From: Salininema proteolyticum
Lineage (GTDB): Bacteria > Actinomycetota > Actinomycetes > Mycobacteriales > Micromonosporaceae
Length of the DNA: 64,000 nt
Direction of reading: 5' to 3'
Assembly: GCF_042685645.1 (NCBI RefSeq)
Contig: NZ_JBHUNX010000001.1
Span: forward strand, 2,356,001-2,420,000
Position numbers and translations under genes: made by a program
Notes under the pieces: generated by a model
What the model was told of the DNA's origin: nothing
Database searches by the model: none
Seen by the model: the letters and a program-made list of their open reading frames with translations, nothing else
Shown here: positions 24,717-33,875 of the stretch, one piece after another
Position numbering within the stretch: position 1 is the stretch's first letter
How the letters are laid out: each line of letters begins with the position of its first letter

Positions 24717-27700
24717 TCAGTAGACGGGGGCGGACGCGCGCCGGCGGATCGTCGTCACTTCGTCCCGCTGGTTGCCCGTCGGTCCCATGTAGTTGAAGGC
24801 GTAAGTGAACTGGCCGTAGCCGCCGATCATGTGCGTGGGCTTGACGAGGATGCGCGTCATGGAGTTGTGGATGCCGCCCCGTTTCCCCGTGGTCTCGGTC
24901 TTCGGCGTGTCCACCGTCCGCTCGGTGGCGTGTGCGAAGTACACCAGCCCCCGCGGCATCCGGTGGGTGACCACGGCACGGGCGGCCACGACGCCGTTGC
25001 GGTTGTGCGCCTCGATCCAGTCGTTGTCGCCTATGCCGACGCTCGCGGCGTCCTCCACGTTCATCCACATCGACGGCCCGCCGCGCGAGAGCGAGAGCAT
25101 CAGGAGGTTGTCCTGGTACTCGGAGTGGATGGCCCACTTGTTGTGCGGGGTCAGGTACCGGAGCGTGATGGACTCGCCGTGGGTGCCGAAGGCCGGTTCG
25201 CCGAACATGACGGTGGCGTCCAGCGGCGGTCGGTATAGCGGGAGTTGTTCTCCGTAGCGGCGCATCCAGTCGTGGTCGAGGAAGAAGTGCATCCTGCCCG
25301 TCAGCGTGTGCCAGGGCTTGCGGTGCTCGACGTTGATGGAGAAGGCCGTGTAGCGCCGGTCGGCCGCCTCGATGCCGGACCATTCCGGGCTCGGGCCCAC
25401 CGTCGTCGGCCGGTCCTGGGTGTCGGAGAAGACGATCCTCTGCTCGGCGTGGCCGATGTGGGACATGTCGGTGCCCACCCTCTCGCCCAGGCGCTCGAAG
25501 CCCTGTTTCGACAGGCGCCCGTTGGTCGTACCGGAGAAGGCGAGCACCATCTCGCAGGCGTCCCTCTCCGTCTCCAGCGAGGGCCGGCCCTCCACGGTTC
25601 CGTTGCGCAGCTTCAGCCACTCCACCTCCTTGTCCGGAGTGAAGGAGACGCCCTTGACCGGGATCCCCGCCTTCTCCACCATCGGCCCGACACTGGTCAG
25701 GCGCTGGTAGGTGGCGGGGTAGTCGCGCTCCACGACCACCAACCCGGGCATGGTCCTGCCGGGCGTCCACTCGTCGGCGCCGGGCACGCGCCCTCCCGGC
25801 TGGGAAAGCTCGCCCGGCGTGTCGTGCCCGATGGGGACCGCGACGAGGTCCTTGCGCTTCCCCAGGTACTCCTCGGCGAGCTCCGAGAAGCGCTCGGCGA
25901 TGCCCAGGAAGATCCGGTAGTCCGTCCTGGACTGCCACGGCGGGTCGATGGCCGGGTTGAAGGCGTGGATGAACGGGTGCATGTCCGTCGTGGACAGGTC
26001 GTGCTTCTCGTACCAGGTCGCGGCCGGAAGCACTATGTCGCTCATGAGCGTCGAGGACGTCATCCGGAAGTCGAGGGTCACCAGAAGGTCGAGTTTGCCC
26101 GTCGGGGCCCTGCCCTCAGCCCGCAGCGAGTCCCGCAGATTGGAGTTCGTCCCGAGCAGGTGGTGCAGGAAATACTCGTCGCCCTTGCCGCTGGAGCCCA
26201 GCAGGTTCGAGCGCCACAGAGTCAGGACGCGGGGCCAGTTGTCCGGGTGCGAGGGATCCTCCGCCGCGAACTTCAGGTCACCCTTGCGCAGCCTGTCCAC
26301 CGTGTCGGCCACGGGATCGGCGCTCTCGCCCAGCTTGAGCGGGTTCTCGTTGAAGGCCGGGGCCATGGGCATCCAGCCGTAGCGGACGGCCTCGGCGACG
26401 AGGTCCTTGGTGTGCCGATCCGGCGCAGGCTCCAGCGGATTGAGCATGTTCGCGTCGGTGTGCCGGTCGTAGCGCCACTGCTCGGTGTGGAGGTACCAGT
26501 AGGGCGTCGAGGGCGTCTGCCTCGGCGGCCTCGCCCAGTCCAGCGCCGCCGCCAGCACGGACCAGCCGGCCGCCGGGCGGCACTTCTCCTGGCCGACATA
26601 GTGCGCCCACCCGCCCCCGTTGCGGCCGATCGCGCCGCACAGCATCGGCAACGCCATGACCGCCCGATAGCTGGTGTCGGCGTTGAACCAGTGGTTGAGC
26701 CCGCAGCCCATGATCATCATGGCCCTGCCGTTCGATCCCTCGGCCGAGTCGGCGAAACGGCGGGCCGCGTTCACCACCAGGTCGTCGCGCACACCCGTCA
26801 CGGCCTCCTGCCACGCGGGCGTGTAGGGCTCGGTGGAGTCGCGGTACGAGGAGGGCCATTTGCCCGGCAGGCCCGGGCGCTGGACCCCGTACTGCGCGAG
26901 CATGAGCTCGAAGACCGTGGTGACCACGCGGTTCCCCGTCCGCAGGGTCCGCACTCCGCGCTGGAGGCGCTCTCCCGTCCGGTCAAAGCGGGGCAGGTCC
27001 ACCTGGACGGGCCTTCCCTCTTCCAGCGTCAGGGCCGGGGTGACGCCCTCCATCCGGAGGTTCCATCCGCCGCGGTCCGACTCGGACCACCGGTGTCCGA
27101 TCGAGCCCTCGGGCACGGCCGGCGTGTTCGACAGCCGGTTCCACACCACCAGTTTCCACTCGGCGTTCTCGACCTCCTCCCCCAGGTCCGCCGCGGTCAG
27201 GAACTTGTCGGCGTGCCACGAGCCGTCCTCCTGCTCCTCCAGGGCGACCAGGTAGGGGGCGTCGGTGAACGTCCGCGTGTACTCGTCGAAGTAGGGCACC
27301 GTCCGGTCCACGAAGTACTCCTTGAGCACCACGTGTCCCATGGCCATCGCCATCGCCCCGTCGGTGCCCGCGTGCGGGGCCAGCCAGTGGTCGGCGAACT
27401 TGGTCGCGTCCGAGTAGTCGGGGCTGACCACGGTGACGTCTTGGCCCCGGTACCGGGCCTCGGCCATCCAGTGGGCGTCGGGGGTGCGGGTGACGGGCAC
27501 ATTGGACCCCCACAGCATGAGGCAGGTTGCGTCCCACCAGTCCCCGGACTCCGGCACGTCGGTCTGGTCGCCGAAGACCTGCGGGCTCGCCACCGGCAGG
27601 TCGGCGTACCAGTCGTAGAAGGACAGCATGGTGCCGCCGATGAGCGACATGAAACGTGCCCCGATGCCGTGGGAGACGATCGACATGGCCGGGATCGGGC

Positions 27701-28280
27701 TGAAGCCCGCGATCCGGTCGGGGCCGTACCTGTCGATCGTGTGGACGTGGGCGGCGGCGATGATCTCGTTGACCTCGTCCCAATGCGCGCGGGCGAACCC
27801 GCCCATGCCCCGCAGCCGCTGGTAGCCCTCCCTCGTCGCGGGGACGTTCTGGATCGCCGTCCACGCCTGGACCGGGCTGAGCCCCTTGGCCCGCTGCTCG
27901 CGGTAGGCCTCCAGGAGGGTCGAGCGGACGTACGGGTAGCGGACCCGCGTCGGGGAATAGGTGTACCAGGAGAAGGCCGCGCCCCTCGGGCAGCCCCGCG
28001 GCTCGTACTCGGGGCGGTCGGGCCCCACGGACGGGTAGTCGGTCTCCTGGGTCTCCCATGTGATGATGCCGTCCTTGACGTAGACCTTCCAGGAGCAGGA
28101 GCCCGTGCAGTTGACGCCGTGGGTGGAGCGGACGACCTTGTCGTGGGCCCAGCGGCCCCGGTAGTAGGACTCGGCGGGGGAGTCCTGGGTGCGGTACTGG
28201 GTGTGGCCGTCGGCCGATGTCTCCCGCTTCTTCAGGTACCTCATGTCCGAAAGCGACCCTCCCTGTCGGAACCTGAGCAT
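24717..28280 (-). CDS. narG: Respiratory nitrate reductase, alpha subunit (molybdopterin)
   Basis: NarG reduces nitrate to nitrite at a Mo-bis-MGD centre on the cytoplasmic side. The protein of about 1,187 residues has the N-terminal HGVNCTGSCSWKVYVKDG iron-sulfur motif with a His ligand, the DYPSVGPDRPEYEPRGCPRG segment, and the Asp Mo ligand region (PVASPQVFGDQTDVPESGDW). The ATG at 28280 was chosen because homologues align upstream of the internal Met at 28244 (RFRQGGSLSDMRYL). The frame is open to 28334. It heads narGHJI. The gap to the divergent narK is only 56 bases, so both promoters lie there. Confidence 0.94.
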   Translation of the reverse strand: MLRFRQGGSLSDMRYLKKRETSADGHTQYRTQDSPAESYYRGRWAHDKVVRSTHGVNCTGSCSWKVYVKDGIITWETQETDYPSVGPDRPEYEPRGCPRGAAFSWYTYSPTRVRYPYVRSTLLEAYREQRAKGLSPVQAWTAIQNVPATREGYQRLRGMGGFARAHWDEVNEIIAAAHVHTIDRYGPDRIAGFSPIPAMSIVSHGIGARFMSLIGGTMLSFYDWYADLPVASPQVFGDQTDVPESGDWWDATCLMLWGSNVPVTRTPDAHWMAEARYRGQDVTVVSPDYSDATKFADHWLAPHAGTDGAMAMAMGHVVLKEYFVDRTVPYFDEYTRTFTDAPYLVALEEQEDGSWHADKFLTAADLGEEVENAEWKLVVWNRLSNTPAVPEGSIGHRWSESDRGGWNLRMEGVTPALTLEEGRPVQVDLPRFDRTGERLQRGVRTLRTGNRVVTTVFELMLAQYGVQRPGLPGKWPSSYRDSTEPYTPAWQEAVTGVRDDLVVNAARRFADSAEGSNGRAMMIMGCGLNHWFNADTSYRAVMALPMLCGAIGRNGGGWAHYVGQEKCRPAAGWSVLAAALDWARPPRQTPSTPYWYLHTEQWRYDRHTDANMLNPLEPAPDRHTKDLVAEAVRYGWMPMAPAFNENPLKLGESADPVADTVDRLRKGDLKFAAEDPSHPDNWPRVLTLWRSNLLGSSGKGDEYFLHHLLGTNSNLRDSLRAEGRAPTGKLDLLVTLDFRMTSSTLMSDIVLPAATWYEKHDLSTTDMHPFIHAFNPAIDPPWQSRTDYRIFLGIAERFSELAEEYLGKRKDLVAVPIGHDTPGELSQPGGRVPGADEWTPGRTMPGLVVVERDYPATYQRLTSVGPMVEKAGIPVKGVSFTPDKEVEWLKLRNGTVEGRPSLETERDACEMVLAFSGTTNGRLSKQGFERLGERVGTDMSHIGHAEQRIVFSDTQDRPTTVGPSPEWSGIEAADRRYTAFSINVEHRKPWHTLTGRMHFFLDHDWMRRYGEQLPLYRPPLDATVMFGEPAFGTHGESITLRYLTPHNKWAIHSEYQDNLLMLSLSRGGPSMWMNVEDAASVGIGDNDWIEAHNRNGVVAARAVVTHRMPRGLVYFAHATERTVDTPKTETTGKRGGIHNSMTRILVKPTHMIGGYGQFTYAFNYMGPTGNQRDEVTTIRRRASAPVY

Positions 28281-28336
28281 CAATCTACATCGTGTTATAG
28301 CGTAGGGTGACCGATTGACGATTTGGAGTTGCACTC

Positions 28337-29584
28337 ATGAGCATGGATACTTCGGCCGCCCAGCGCGGCAAGGGATTCAATCTCGGCGTCGCCACGGCGG
28401 TCTTCACGCTCACCTTCTGGGCGTGGAACCTCATCGGCCCGCTCTCGACGACCTACGGGGAGAGCCTGGACCTCTCCGACACCCAGAAGTCCGTCCTCGT
28501 CGCCATTCCCGTCCTCGTCGGATCCCTGGGGCGCATCCCCGTCGGCGCGATGACCGACCGGATCGGCGGGCGGAGGATGCTCGCGGTCATCTGCTTCATC
28601 TCGGTCGTACCCGTCATCGGCGTGGCCTACTCGGACTCCTACGCCATGCTGCTCTTCTGGGGTTTCCTCCTCGGCGTCGCCGGCACGAGCTTCGCCGTGG
28701 GCATCCCCTTCGTCAACTCCTGGTACCCGCCCGAGAAACGCGGCTTCGCCACCGGACTGTTCGGCGCCGGCATGGGCGGTACGGCGCTCTCCGCGTTCTT
28801 CACTCCCCGGCTCGTCGAGGGGATCGGCCGGGCCGAGACGCACTGGATCATGGTCGCCGCGCTGATCGCCATGGGGCTGTTCACCTTGTTCGCCGCTCGC
28901 AACTCTCCCGGGTGGAGTCCCTCCACCGAGTCCGTCTGGCCCCGCATGCGCGTGGTCATGACCATGCGGATCACCTGGATCGGCTGCCTCCTATACGGGC
29001 TCGCCTTCGGCGGGTTCGTCGCCTTCTCCACCTATCTGCCGACCCTCTTGCAGAACGTATACGAGTTCAGCCAGACCGGCGCCGGCATGCGTACCGCCGG
29101 GTTCTCCCTGGCCGCCGTCGTCGCGCGTCCCATCGGTGGCATCCTGGCCGACAAGATCGGGCCCGAGAGGGTGCTCGCCATCTCCTTCGGCATGGCCGCC
29201 GTCCTGGCCGTGGTGCTGGTCTTCCAGCCTCCCGCGGAGTTCGCCGCCGGCACCACCTATGTGCTCATCGCCTTCGGGCTCGGGCTCGGCACCGGCGGTG
29301 TCTTCGCGATGATCGGGCAGCGGGTCGATCCGGCGAAGGTCGGTACGATCACGGGCCTCGTCGGTGCGGCCGGCGGTCTCGGCGGGTTCTTCCCTCCGCT
29401 GGTTCTCGGCGCCGACTTCGAGGCCACCGGTTCCTACGATCTCGGCTTCCTCGCCCTGGCCGTCTGCTGCGTGGTCGCGTTCGTCTACGTGGCCTTCGTG
29501 GCTCCGAAAGCCCGCGCGAAAGCAGAGGCGGCGAAGTTACGTCCGCCGGTGATAGACCTATCTCGGAGGCGAGATATATTCTGA
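28337..29584 (+). CDS. narK: Nitrate/nitrite transporter (MFS, NarK type)
   Basis: This 415-residue major facilitator protein would import nitrate or exchange it for nitrite. It has 12 predicted helices and the NNP signatures: RIPVGAMTDRIGGRRML in the first half and RPIGGILADKIGPERVL in the second. Gly-rich nitrate-signature segments GFLLGVAGTSFAVGIPFVNS and TGLVGAAGGLGGFFPP are also present. It is divergent from narG and probably coregulated by low oxygen and nitrate. Confidence 0.95.
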   Translation: MSMDTSAAQRGKGFNLGVATAVFTLTFWAWNLIGPLSTTYGESLDLSDTQKSVLVAIPVLVGSLGRIPVGAMTDRIGGRRMLAVICFISVVPVIGVAYSDSYAMLLFWGFLLGVAGTSFAVGIPFVNSWYPPEKRGFATGLFGAGMGGTALSAFFTPRLVEGIGRAETHWIMVAALIAMGLFTLFAARNSPGWSPSTESVWPRMRVVMTMRITWIGCLLYGLAFGGFVAFSTYLPTLLQNVYEFSQTGAGMRTAGFSLAAVVARPIGGILADKIGPERVLAISFGMAAVLAVVLVFQPPAEFAAGTTYVLIAFGLGLGTGGVFAMIGQRVDPAKVGTITGLVGAAGGLGGFFPPLVLGADFEATGSYDLGFLALAVCCVVAFVYVAFVAPKARAKAEAAKLRPPVIDLSRRRDIF

Positions 29585-29690
29585 TACCACTAAGCGGCCG
29601 GCCCCTCGGCGAACCGTTCCGAGTCGGCGCCCAGTAGGCCTCGGGCCGGTTCCATTGGCCCGAGCCTTCCTCGTGTGTTGAAATGGGGCG

Positions 29691-30314
29691 GTGCCATCCG
29701 ATTCGCCGTCCACCGGTCCGTCCGTTCGCCTCGCAGTGGTCGTCTGCGTCGGCGGGCGTTCCCGGCGCATGCGTCGGGACAAGGCCGAACTGCCCATCGA
29801 CGGGACTACTCTGCTGAACCGGGTTCTCTCGGCGGTGTCGGCCGCCGAGCGTCGCATCGTCGTCGGCGCCCGGCCCGAGGGAGCAGCTCCGCTGCCGTCC
29901 GATGTCCTCCACATCGTCGAGGAGCCCCTCCACGCCGGGCCCGCCTATGCCGTGTCCCAGTCGGTTGACGAGCTCTGGGACTCCACCCACACCGTAGTCC
30001 TGGCCGCTGATCTGCCGTTCTTCACCGAGGAGGCTTTCCGGATCCTTGCCGCTTCGGCAGGAGACCAGGTCGCCGCCTTCGCCGACGAGAACGGGCGCTT
30101 CCAATGGCTGACCTCTGTATGGCCCAACGAACTTCTTCGGGAGCGGGCCGACCGGATAGAGCCGAACGCCCCCATGCGGCGGCTCTTCCAGGGACTCGAC
30201 CTGAAGCCGGTTCCCTGGCCGGGCCTGGGTACTCCCCCATGGGCCGACTGCGATACGCCCGAGGAATGGCGCGAGGCGCTGAGAAAGCTCGGGCAGAGTG
30301 GCGTGGACGGATAA
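29691..30314 (+). CDS. mobA: MobA-like molybdenum cofactor guanylyltransferase
   Basis: MobA attaches GMP to molybdopterin to give the MGD form that NarG needs. The 207-residue protein has the nucleotide-binding start VVCVGGRSRRMRRDKAELPI (family LAGGxSxRMGxDK), VVLAADLPFF with the metal-binding Asp, and WPNELL. The first motif is slightly off consensus (VGGRS for AGGxS). The start is a GTG at 29691. It follows narK by 106 bases on the same strand, which fits a role in nitrate respiration. Confidence 0.87.
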   Translation: MPSDSPSTGPSVRLAVVVCVGGRSRRMRRDKAELPIDGTTLLNRVLSAVSAAERRIVVGARPEGAAPLPSDVLHIVEEPLHAGPAYAVSQSVDELWDSTHTVVLAADLPFFTEEAFRILAASAGDQVAAFADENGRFQWLTSVWPNELLRERADRIEPNAPMRRLFQGLDLKPVPWPGLGTPPWADCDTPEEWREALRKLGQSGVDG

Positions 30315-30829
30315 CTGGGCCGGACTTACGGAACCGCATTCCGACCTCGTCATGGAACGGCACTGTCCGCACATGAACACGGTCGACCGTGAAATCCACC
30401 CCAGGCAGGACTTTCATGCAATTTGAACTGCCGCACGCAACCAGAACTCGATCGCTTCCCTCTCGCCGGCCCTCGAGGTGAATTGTTCTCCCAGCGTACC
30501 TTTCGACCATGGCAACTGGTCCACAAGCAGCGATCGCCCCCAGGCGTAACAGGCTTCGTCGAACTCGAACAGCGGACGACACTTCGAAGATCGCGATGAG
30601 ACTTCCGACTGCGCAACCGAACTGCTCTTCCCGCCTCAGGCCACGACCGGGAGGCCACCCGCCCCGGGGAGAGGAGACCCGGAATATGCACAGTGTCAAG
30701 TATCCGATATTCAACTGTGGGTTCATATATAAATCGTCAGGTCAAGGCCACATGAATCCTGTTCGCCCTCAATGCGAAAGATGTTCCCAAGTGCGCGCCT
30801 TGTCGTTGTGTCCACTTTATTAGTATTCT
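30315..30829. other. Intergenic region before the IclR gene
   Basis: These 515 bases hold short overlapping frames with no recognisable protein. The last 150 bases are clearly AT-rich (for example GTTCATATATAAATCG), unlike the neighbours, and probably contain the IclR promoter. The drop in GC marks the left edge of the accessory cluster. Confidence 0.55.
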
Positions 30830-31672
30830 ATGCATCAGAGGAGATGCTGGACCATCCAGACCCCGTGCCAGACCTTCGAACGTACAGCTCGCTCATCCGC
30901 CACCGGACGAGGGTCTGCCAATTCAGCTACCACGGAGGTCCCCATAGCAGTCACCGGAGTTCTCGCTCGTTCAATGGCGATTCTACGTTTGCTGTCGCGG
31001 TTTCCCGACGGACTCGGTGTCAGCGCCGTCGCGAACACCACATCCATTCCCCTGGCCAGCGCTCACAGGCTGCTGCAGGCGTTGCTGGAGGAAGGAATGG
31101 TGCGAAAACACCGTGGCCGGTACATCGCTGCCGACAACACGGCCGCCATCACGATCGACCGGCGGGAACGGCGAATCCGGGTAGTCGCCCGCCCGTGGAT
31201 ACTCGAGTTGTACAACCGCAGCAGGCATCCGGTGTCACTGGCAGTCGAGGCCGGACGAATGGCTCGCTACATCGACTCCCTCTACCCCAAATCACTGACC
31301 GACGTCATCCTGGCGACGTCCCCCGAGGCGCCGTTGCACTGCACCGCGGTGGGAAAGACGCTCCTCGCCCATTCGCCGCCCCTGGCATCGGAGTACCTCT
31401 CCCAGAACAGGCTCCATTCACTGACGAACCATTCCATCACCCGACCCGAGCTTCTCGAGTCGGCTCTGGCACAGGTCCGGCTCCGCGGATTCGCCGTGGA
31501 GTTCGGTGAACACGTCACCGGTTTCGCGTCGGTCTCGGTTCCCGTTCTGTCGGCCTCCGGAACGGCCTATGCGGCGGTGAGCGTGGCCGGACCGGTCCGG
31601 TCCTTTCAACCAGCGCCGTTCATCGATGTCCTGAGACATACGGCGACGAACATGGCCGCAACACTGAATTAG
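30830..31672 (+). CDS. IclR-family transcriptional regulator
   Basis: The 280-residue protein has a winged helix near residues 42-100 (VLARSMAILRLLSRF, then LASAHRLLQALLEEGMVRK) and an IclR effector domain. The domain includes ATSPEAPLHCTAVGKTLLA and GFAVEFGEHVTGFASVSVPV. IclR proteins bind small acids and control catabolic or secondary pathways. The first 40 residues are Arg- and Ser-rich and may be an overlong start, but no other in-frame start precedes the helix-turn-helix. It stands 167 bases upstream of the decarboxylase cluster and probably controls it. Confidence 0.88.
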   Translation: MHQRRCWTIQTPCQTFERTARSSATGRGSANSATTEVPIAVTGVLARSMAILRLLSRFPDGLGVSAVANTTSIPLASAHRLLQALLEEGMVRKHRGRYIAADNTAAITIDRRERRIRVVARPWILELYNRSRHPVSLAVEAGRMARYIDSLYPKSLTDVILATSPEAPLHCTAVGKTLLAHSPPLASEYLSQNRLHSLTNHSITRPELLESALAQVRLRGFAVEFGEHVTGFASVSVPVLSASGTAYAAVSVAGPVRSFQPAPFIDVLRHTATNMAATLN

Positions 31673-31839
31673 CGCTTCACCAGCCCTGGAACGCGTGCCC
31701 CTTTCCGATTAACGGAAAGTTGTCGGTCGATTTCTCGATCCCCATGAATTGGCTTTTAACATATAAATTCAAAGTATCGGGTCGCCGACAATAGTCGTTT
31801 ACGAGACGCCCCTTCTCATGTTACGAGGTGGTAGATAAC

Positions 31840-33048
31840 GTGACTGATCGTGGATGCTTGACCACTCAACAGAAAGCCGCCGACAGTAGCGGCCTCGACC
31901 TCGATGTGACGGTGCGGAATCTGGGGTCCTACACCACCGCCGTCCTGCCGCCGGATCTGGCGCACATCTCCCATCGCCTGGGCGGCTACAACATCGTCAA
32001 CAACAGCGAGTACCCGTTCATTCCAGAGATGGTGGCCCGCTGTGTCAAGCGATTGTCACTGCTGTGGCATCGCGGCGAGCCCCAGGCACCGGCCGCGGCG
32101 GTGTCGGGCTCGACAGAGGCGGCGATGCTGGCGGGAATGTCCCTCCTGCACCGTTGGAAACAGCGCGGCCTCCCTCATCGCCCCAATCTGATCGCCGGCC
32201 GAGGCGCGCACGTTTGCTGGAAACGGTTCTGCGCCTACTGGGACGTCGAGTTGAGGACCGTTTCGGGTGTCGGAGGGCAAGTCGTCGCCGATCCGGCCCG
32301 AATGGCCGAGGCCTGCGACGAAGGAACCATCGGCGTGGTCGCCACCCTGGGATACTCCGAACACGGCCTGTTCGATGACGTCGCCTCTCTGTCAAGGGCC
32401 TTGCGTCGTTCAGGGCGACACGCGCCCGTCCACGTCGATGCCGCCGGCGGCGGATTCACCGCCCCCTTTCTGACTCCGGAGTTGAACTGGGACTTCCGAC
32501 TTGACCATGTGGCGTCGATCAGCGCTTCGGGACACAAGTTCGGCCAGACCGCCCTGGGATTGGGATGGATCCTGTGGAGGAGCGAGGAGTCCAGCCCCGA
32601 ACACCTGTGGCGCGGGGCGGACTATATCGGGGACGGCAAGCCGGATATCGGCCTGACCTTCTCCCGCTCGGCGGCGCCGGTGGCTCAGCAGGAGCACCTG
32701 TTGTCGCGCCCCGGAGCGTTCGAACGCTATCGAATCGACCTCGCCGACTGCAGCTCCGTTGCCGCGGACATAGCCGACGTGATATCCGGCGACCCGGGCG
32801 TGCGGGTCATCAATGACGGGACGACCCTTCCCGTGGTCGCGTTCTGCGACAGGGAGCCGGGGACGGTCGAGCGGTGGGCCAATCGCATGCGCCACGAGAA
32901 CTGGATCATTCCCACCTACCCGCTGGAAGCCAACCCGGGGCTCGGGCAATGTGCGCGGATCGTGGTCAAACCAGGTCTGTCCCCCCACACATGCGATCGA
33001 TTGCTGGCCTCGGTCCTGCGTGCCACCTACAACGGCATACGACAGTAG
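31840..33048 (+). CDS. PLP-dependent decarboxylase, glutamate-decarboxylase-like
   Basis: The 402-residue fold-type I enzyme resembles GadB. It has SGSTEAAMLAGMSLLHRWK, the PLP-ring Asp in HVDAAGGGFTAPF and the PLP lysine at about residue 233 in SASGHKFGQTALG. It is shorter than usual GadB (about 460), lacking the N-terminal and C-terminal arms that control pH response. The substrate may therefore not be glutamate. The GTG at 31840 follows a GAGGTGG ribosome site; a GTG at 31828 is also open. Next comes a CoA-transferase after 14 bases, so the two are one operon. Confidence 0.82.
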   Translation: MTDRGCLTTQQKAADSSGLDLDVTVRNLGSYTTAVLPPDLAHISHRLGGYNIVNNSEYPFIPEMVARCVKRLSLLWHRGEPQAPAAAVSGSTEAAMLAGMSLLHRWKQRGLPHRPNLIAGRGAHVCWKRFCAYWDVELRTVSGVGGQVVADPARMAEACDEGTIGVVATLGYSEHGLFDDVASLSRALRRSGRHAPVHVDAAGGGFTAPFLTPELNWDFRLDHVASISASGHKFGQTALGLGWILWRSEESSPEHLWRGADYIGDGKPDIGLTFSRSAAPVAQQEHLLSRPGAFERYRIDLADCSSVAADIADVISGDPGVRVINDGTTLPVVAFCDREPGTVERWANRMRHENWIIPTYPLEANPGLGQCARIVVKPGLSPHTCDRLLASVLRATYNGIRQ

Positions 33049-33062
33049 AAAGGAGTACCACC

Positions 33063-33779
33063 GTGTTCAGAGTTCTCGAACTGGGCTCGTACATCCTCCC
33101 GGCCTACGCCGGGATGGTACTGGCCGAACAAGGAGCCCGTGTTGTCAAGTGGACTCATCCCGACGGAGCCGCCGATCCGGTGCAGAGGCTCCGGCGAGGC
33201 GACGAACTGTGGACGTGGATCAACCACGGCAAGACCCTCACCCCCCGCCACGTCCGCGAGGTCGCCGACCTCCCACCCGGGTCGTTCGACGTCGTCATAG
33301 ACAACATCCGGGACTCCGCCTGGAAGAAATGGGGAATCGACCCGGCCGAACAGGCCCGGCGCCTCTCGCTGCCCTGGGTATCGATGCGCGATGAGTTCGA
33401 CGGCCGCTCGTTCGACGCCGTCACCCAGGCGCGGGCCTGGATGGAGCACGTCCCCTACCTTCCGTTCTATATAGGCGACACCGCTGGAGGGCTCTGGGCG
33501 GCGTTCAAGGCGCTCTCCTTGACCGCCGGTTCGCAGACCGGCCATCACATACTGCGCCAGTCCTCATGCCTCGCCAAACTCATAGAGGGCGAGCTGGTGG
33601 TAGTCGAGCCCCGCGACCAAGCGCCGCCGTGGGATCCCCCCGGCACATACGGAGCCGACGACGACGGCGCCGCGACGCGCGTAGTCTTCCGTGGCACCGA
33701 AGTGGTCGAACCGGTCCGCGACACGGCATGGAAACGGCGCCACCTCAACCACGACGGCAACGGGCGAATCATCATCTGA
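33063..33779 (+). CDS. Short class III CoA-transferase-like protein
   Basis: The 238-residue protein matches the front half of the CaiB/BaiF family. It begins VLELGSYILPAYAGMVLAEQ, has ARVVKWTHPDG, and has the IGDTAGGLWAAFKALSL segment whose Asp is the acyl-carrier residue in family III enzymes. Family members are usually 380-450 residues, so most of the C-terminal half is absent. The loop that normally reads GFGQ-x-GP is also reduced. It may be a minimal transferase, a binding subunit, or decayed. A good AAAGGAG site precedes the GTG start. Confidence 0.75.
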   Translation: MFRVLELGSYILPAYAGMVLAEQGARVVKWTHPDGAADPVQRLRRGDELWTWINHGKTLTPRHVREVADLPPGSFDVVIDNIRDSAWKKWGIDPAEQARRLSLPWVSMRDEFDGRSFDAVTQARAWMEHVPYLPFYIGDTAGGLWAAFKALSLTAGSQTGHHILRQSSCLAKLIEGELVVVEPRDQAPPWDPPGTYGADDDGAATRVVFRGTEVVEPVRDTAWKRRHLNHDGNGRIII

Positions 33780-33875
33780 CCGCGGTGGCCCCTCCTGCCG
33801 GCGAACACCCCTCCTCAGAACGCTCGGCCCCGTGGGAGACGAACCTTTCAGAAACTCAGATCCGAGGAGGACGTT

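Noticed and set aside
25245..28310. A 1,021-codon plus-strand frame opposite narG
   Set aside because: It is the shadow of narG, whose motifs and start are clear; translation is His-, Arg- and Val-rich without domains.
30380..30700. Possible gene on the minus strand before the IclR gene
   Set aside because: The frame translates to Arg-, Ser- and Gly-rich sequence without a ribosome site or family; codon bias does not support it.
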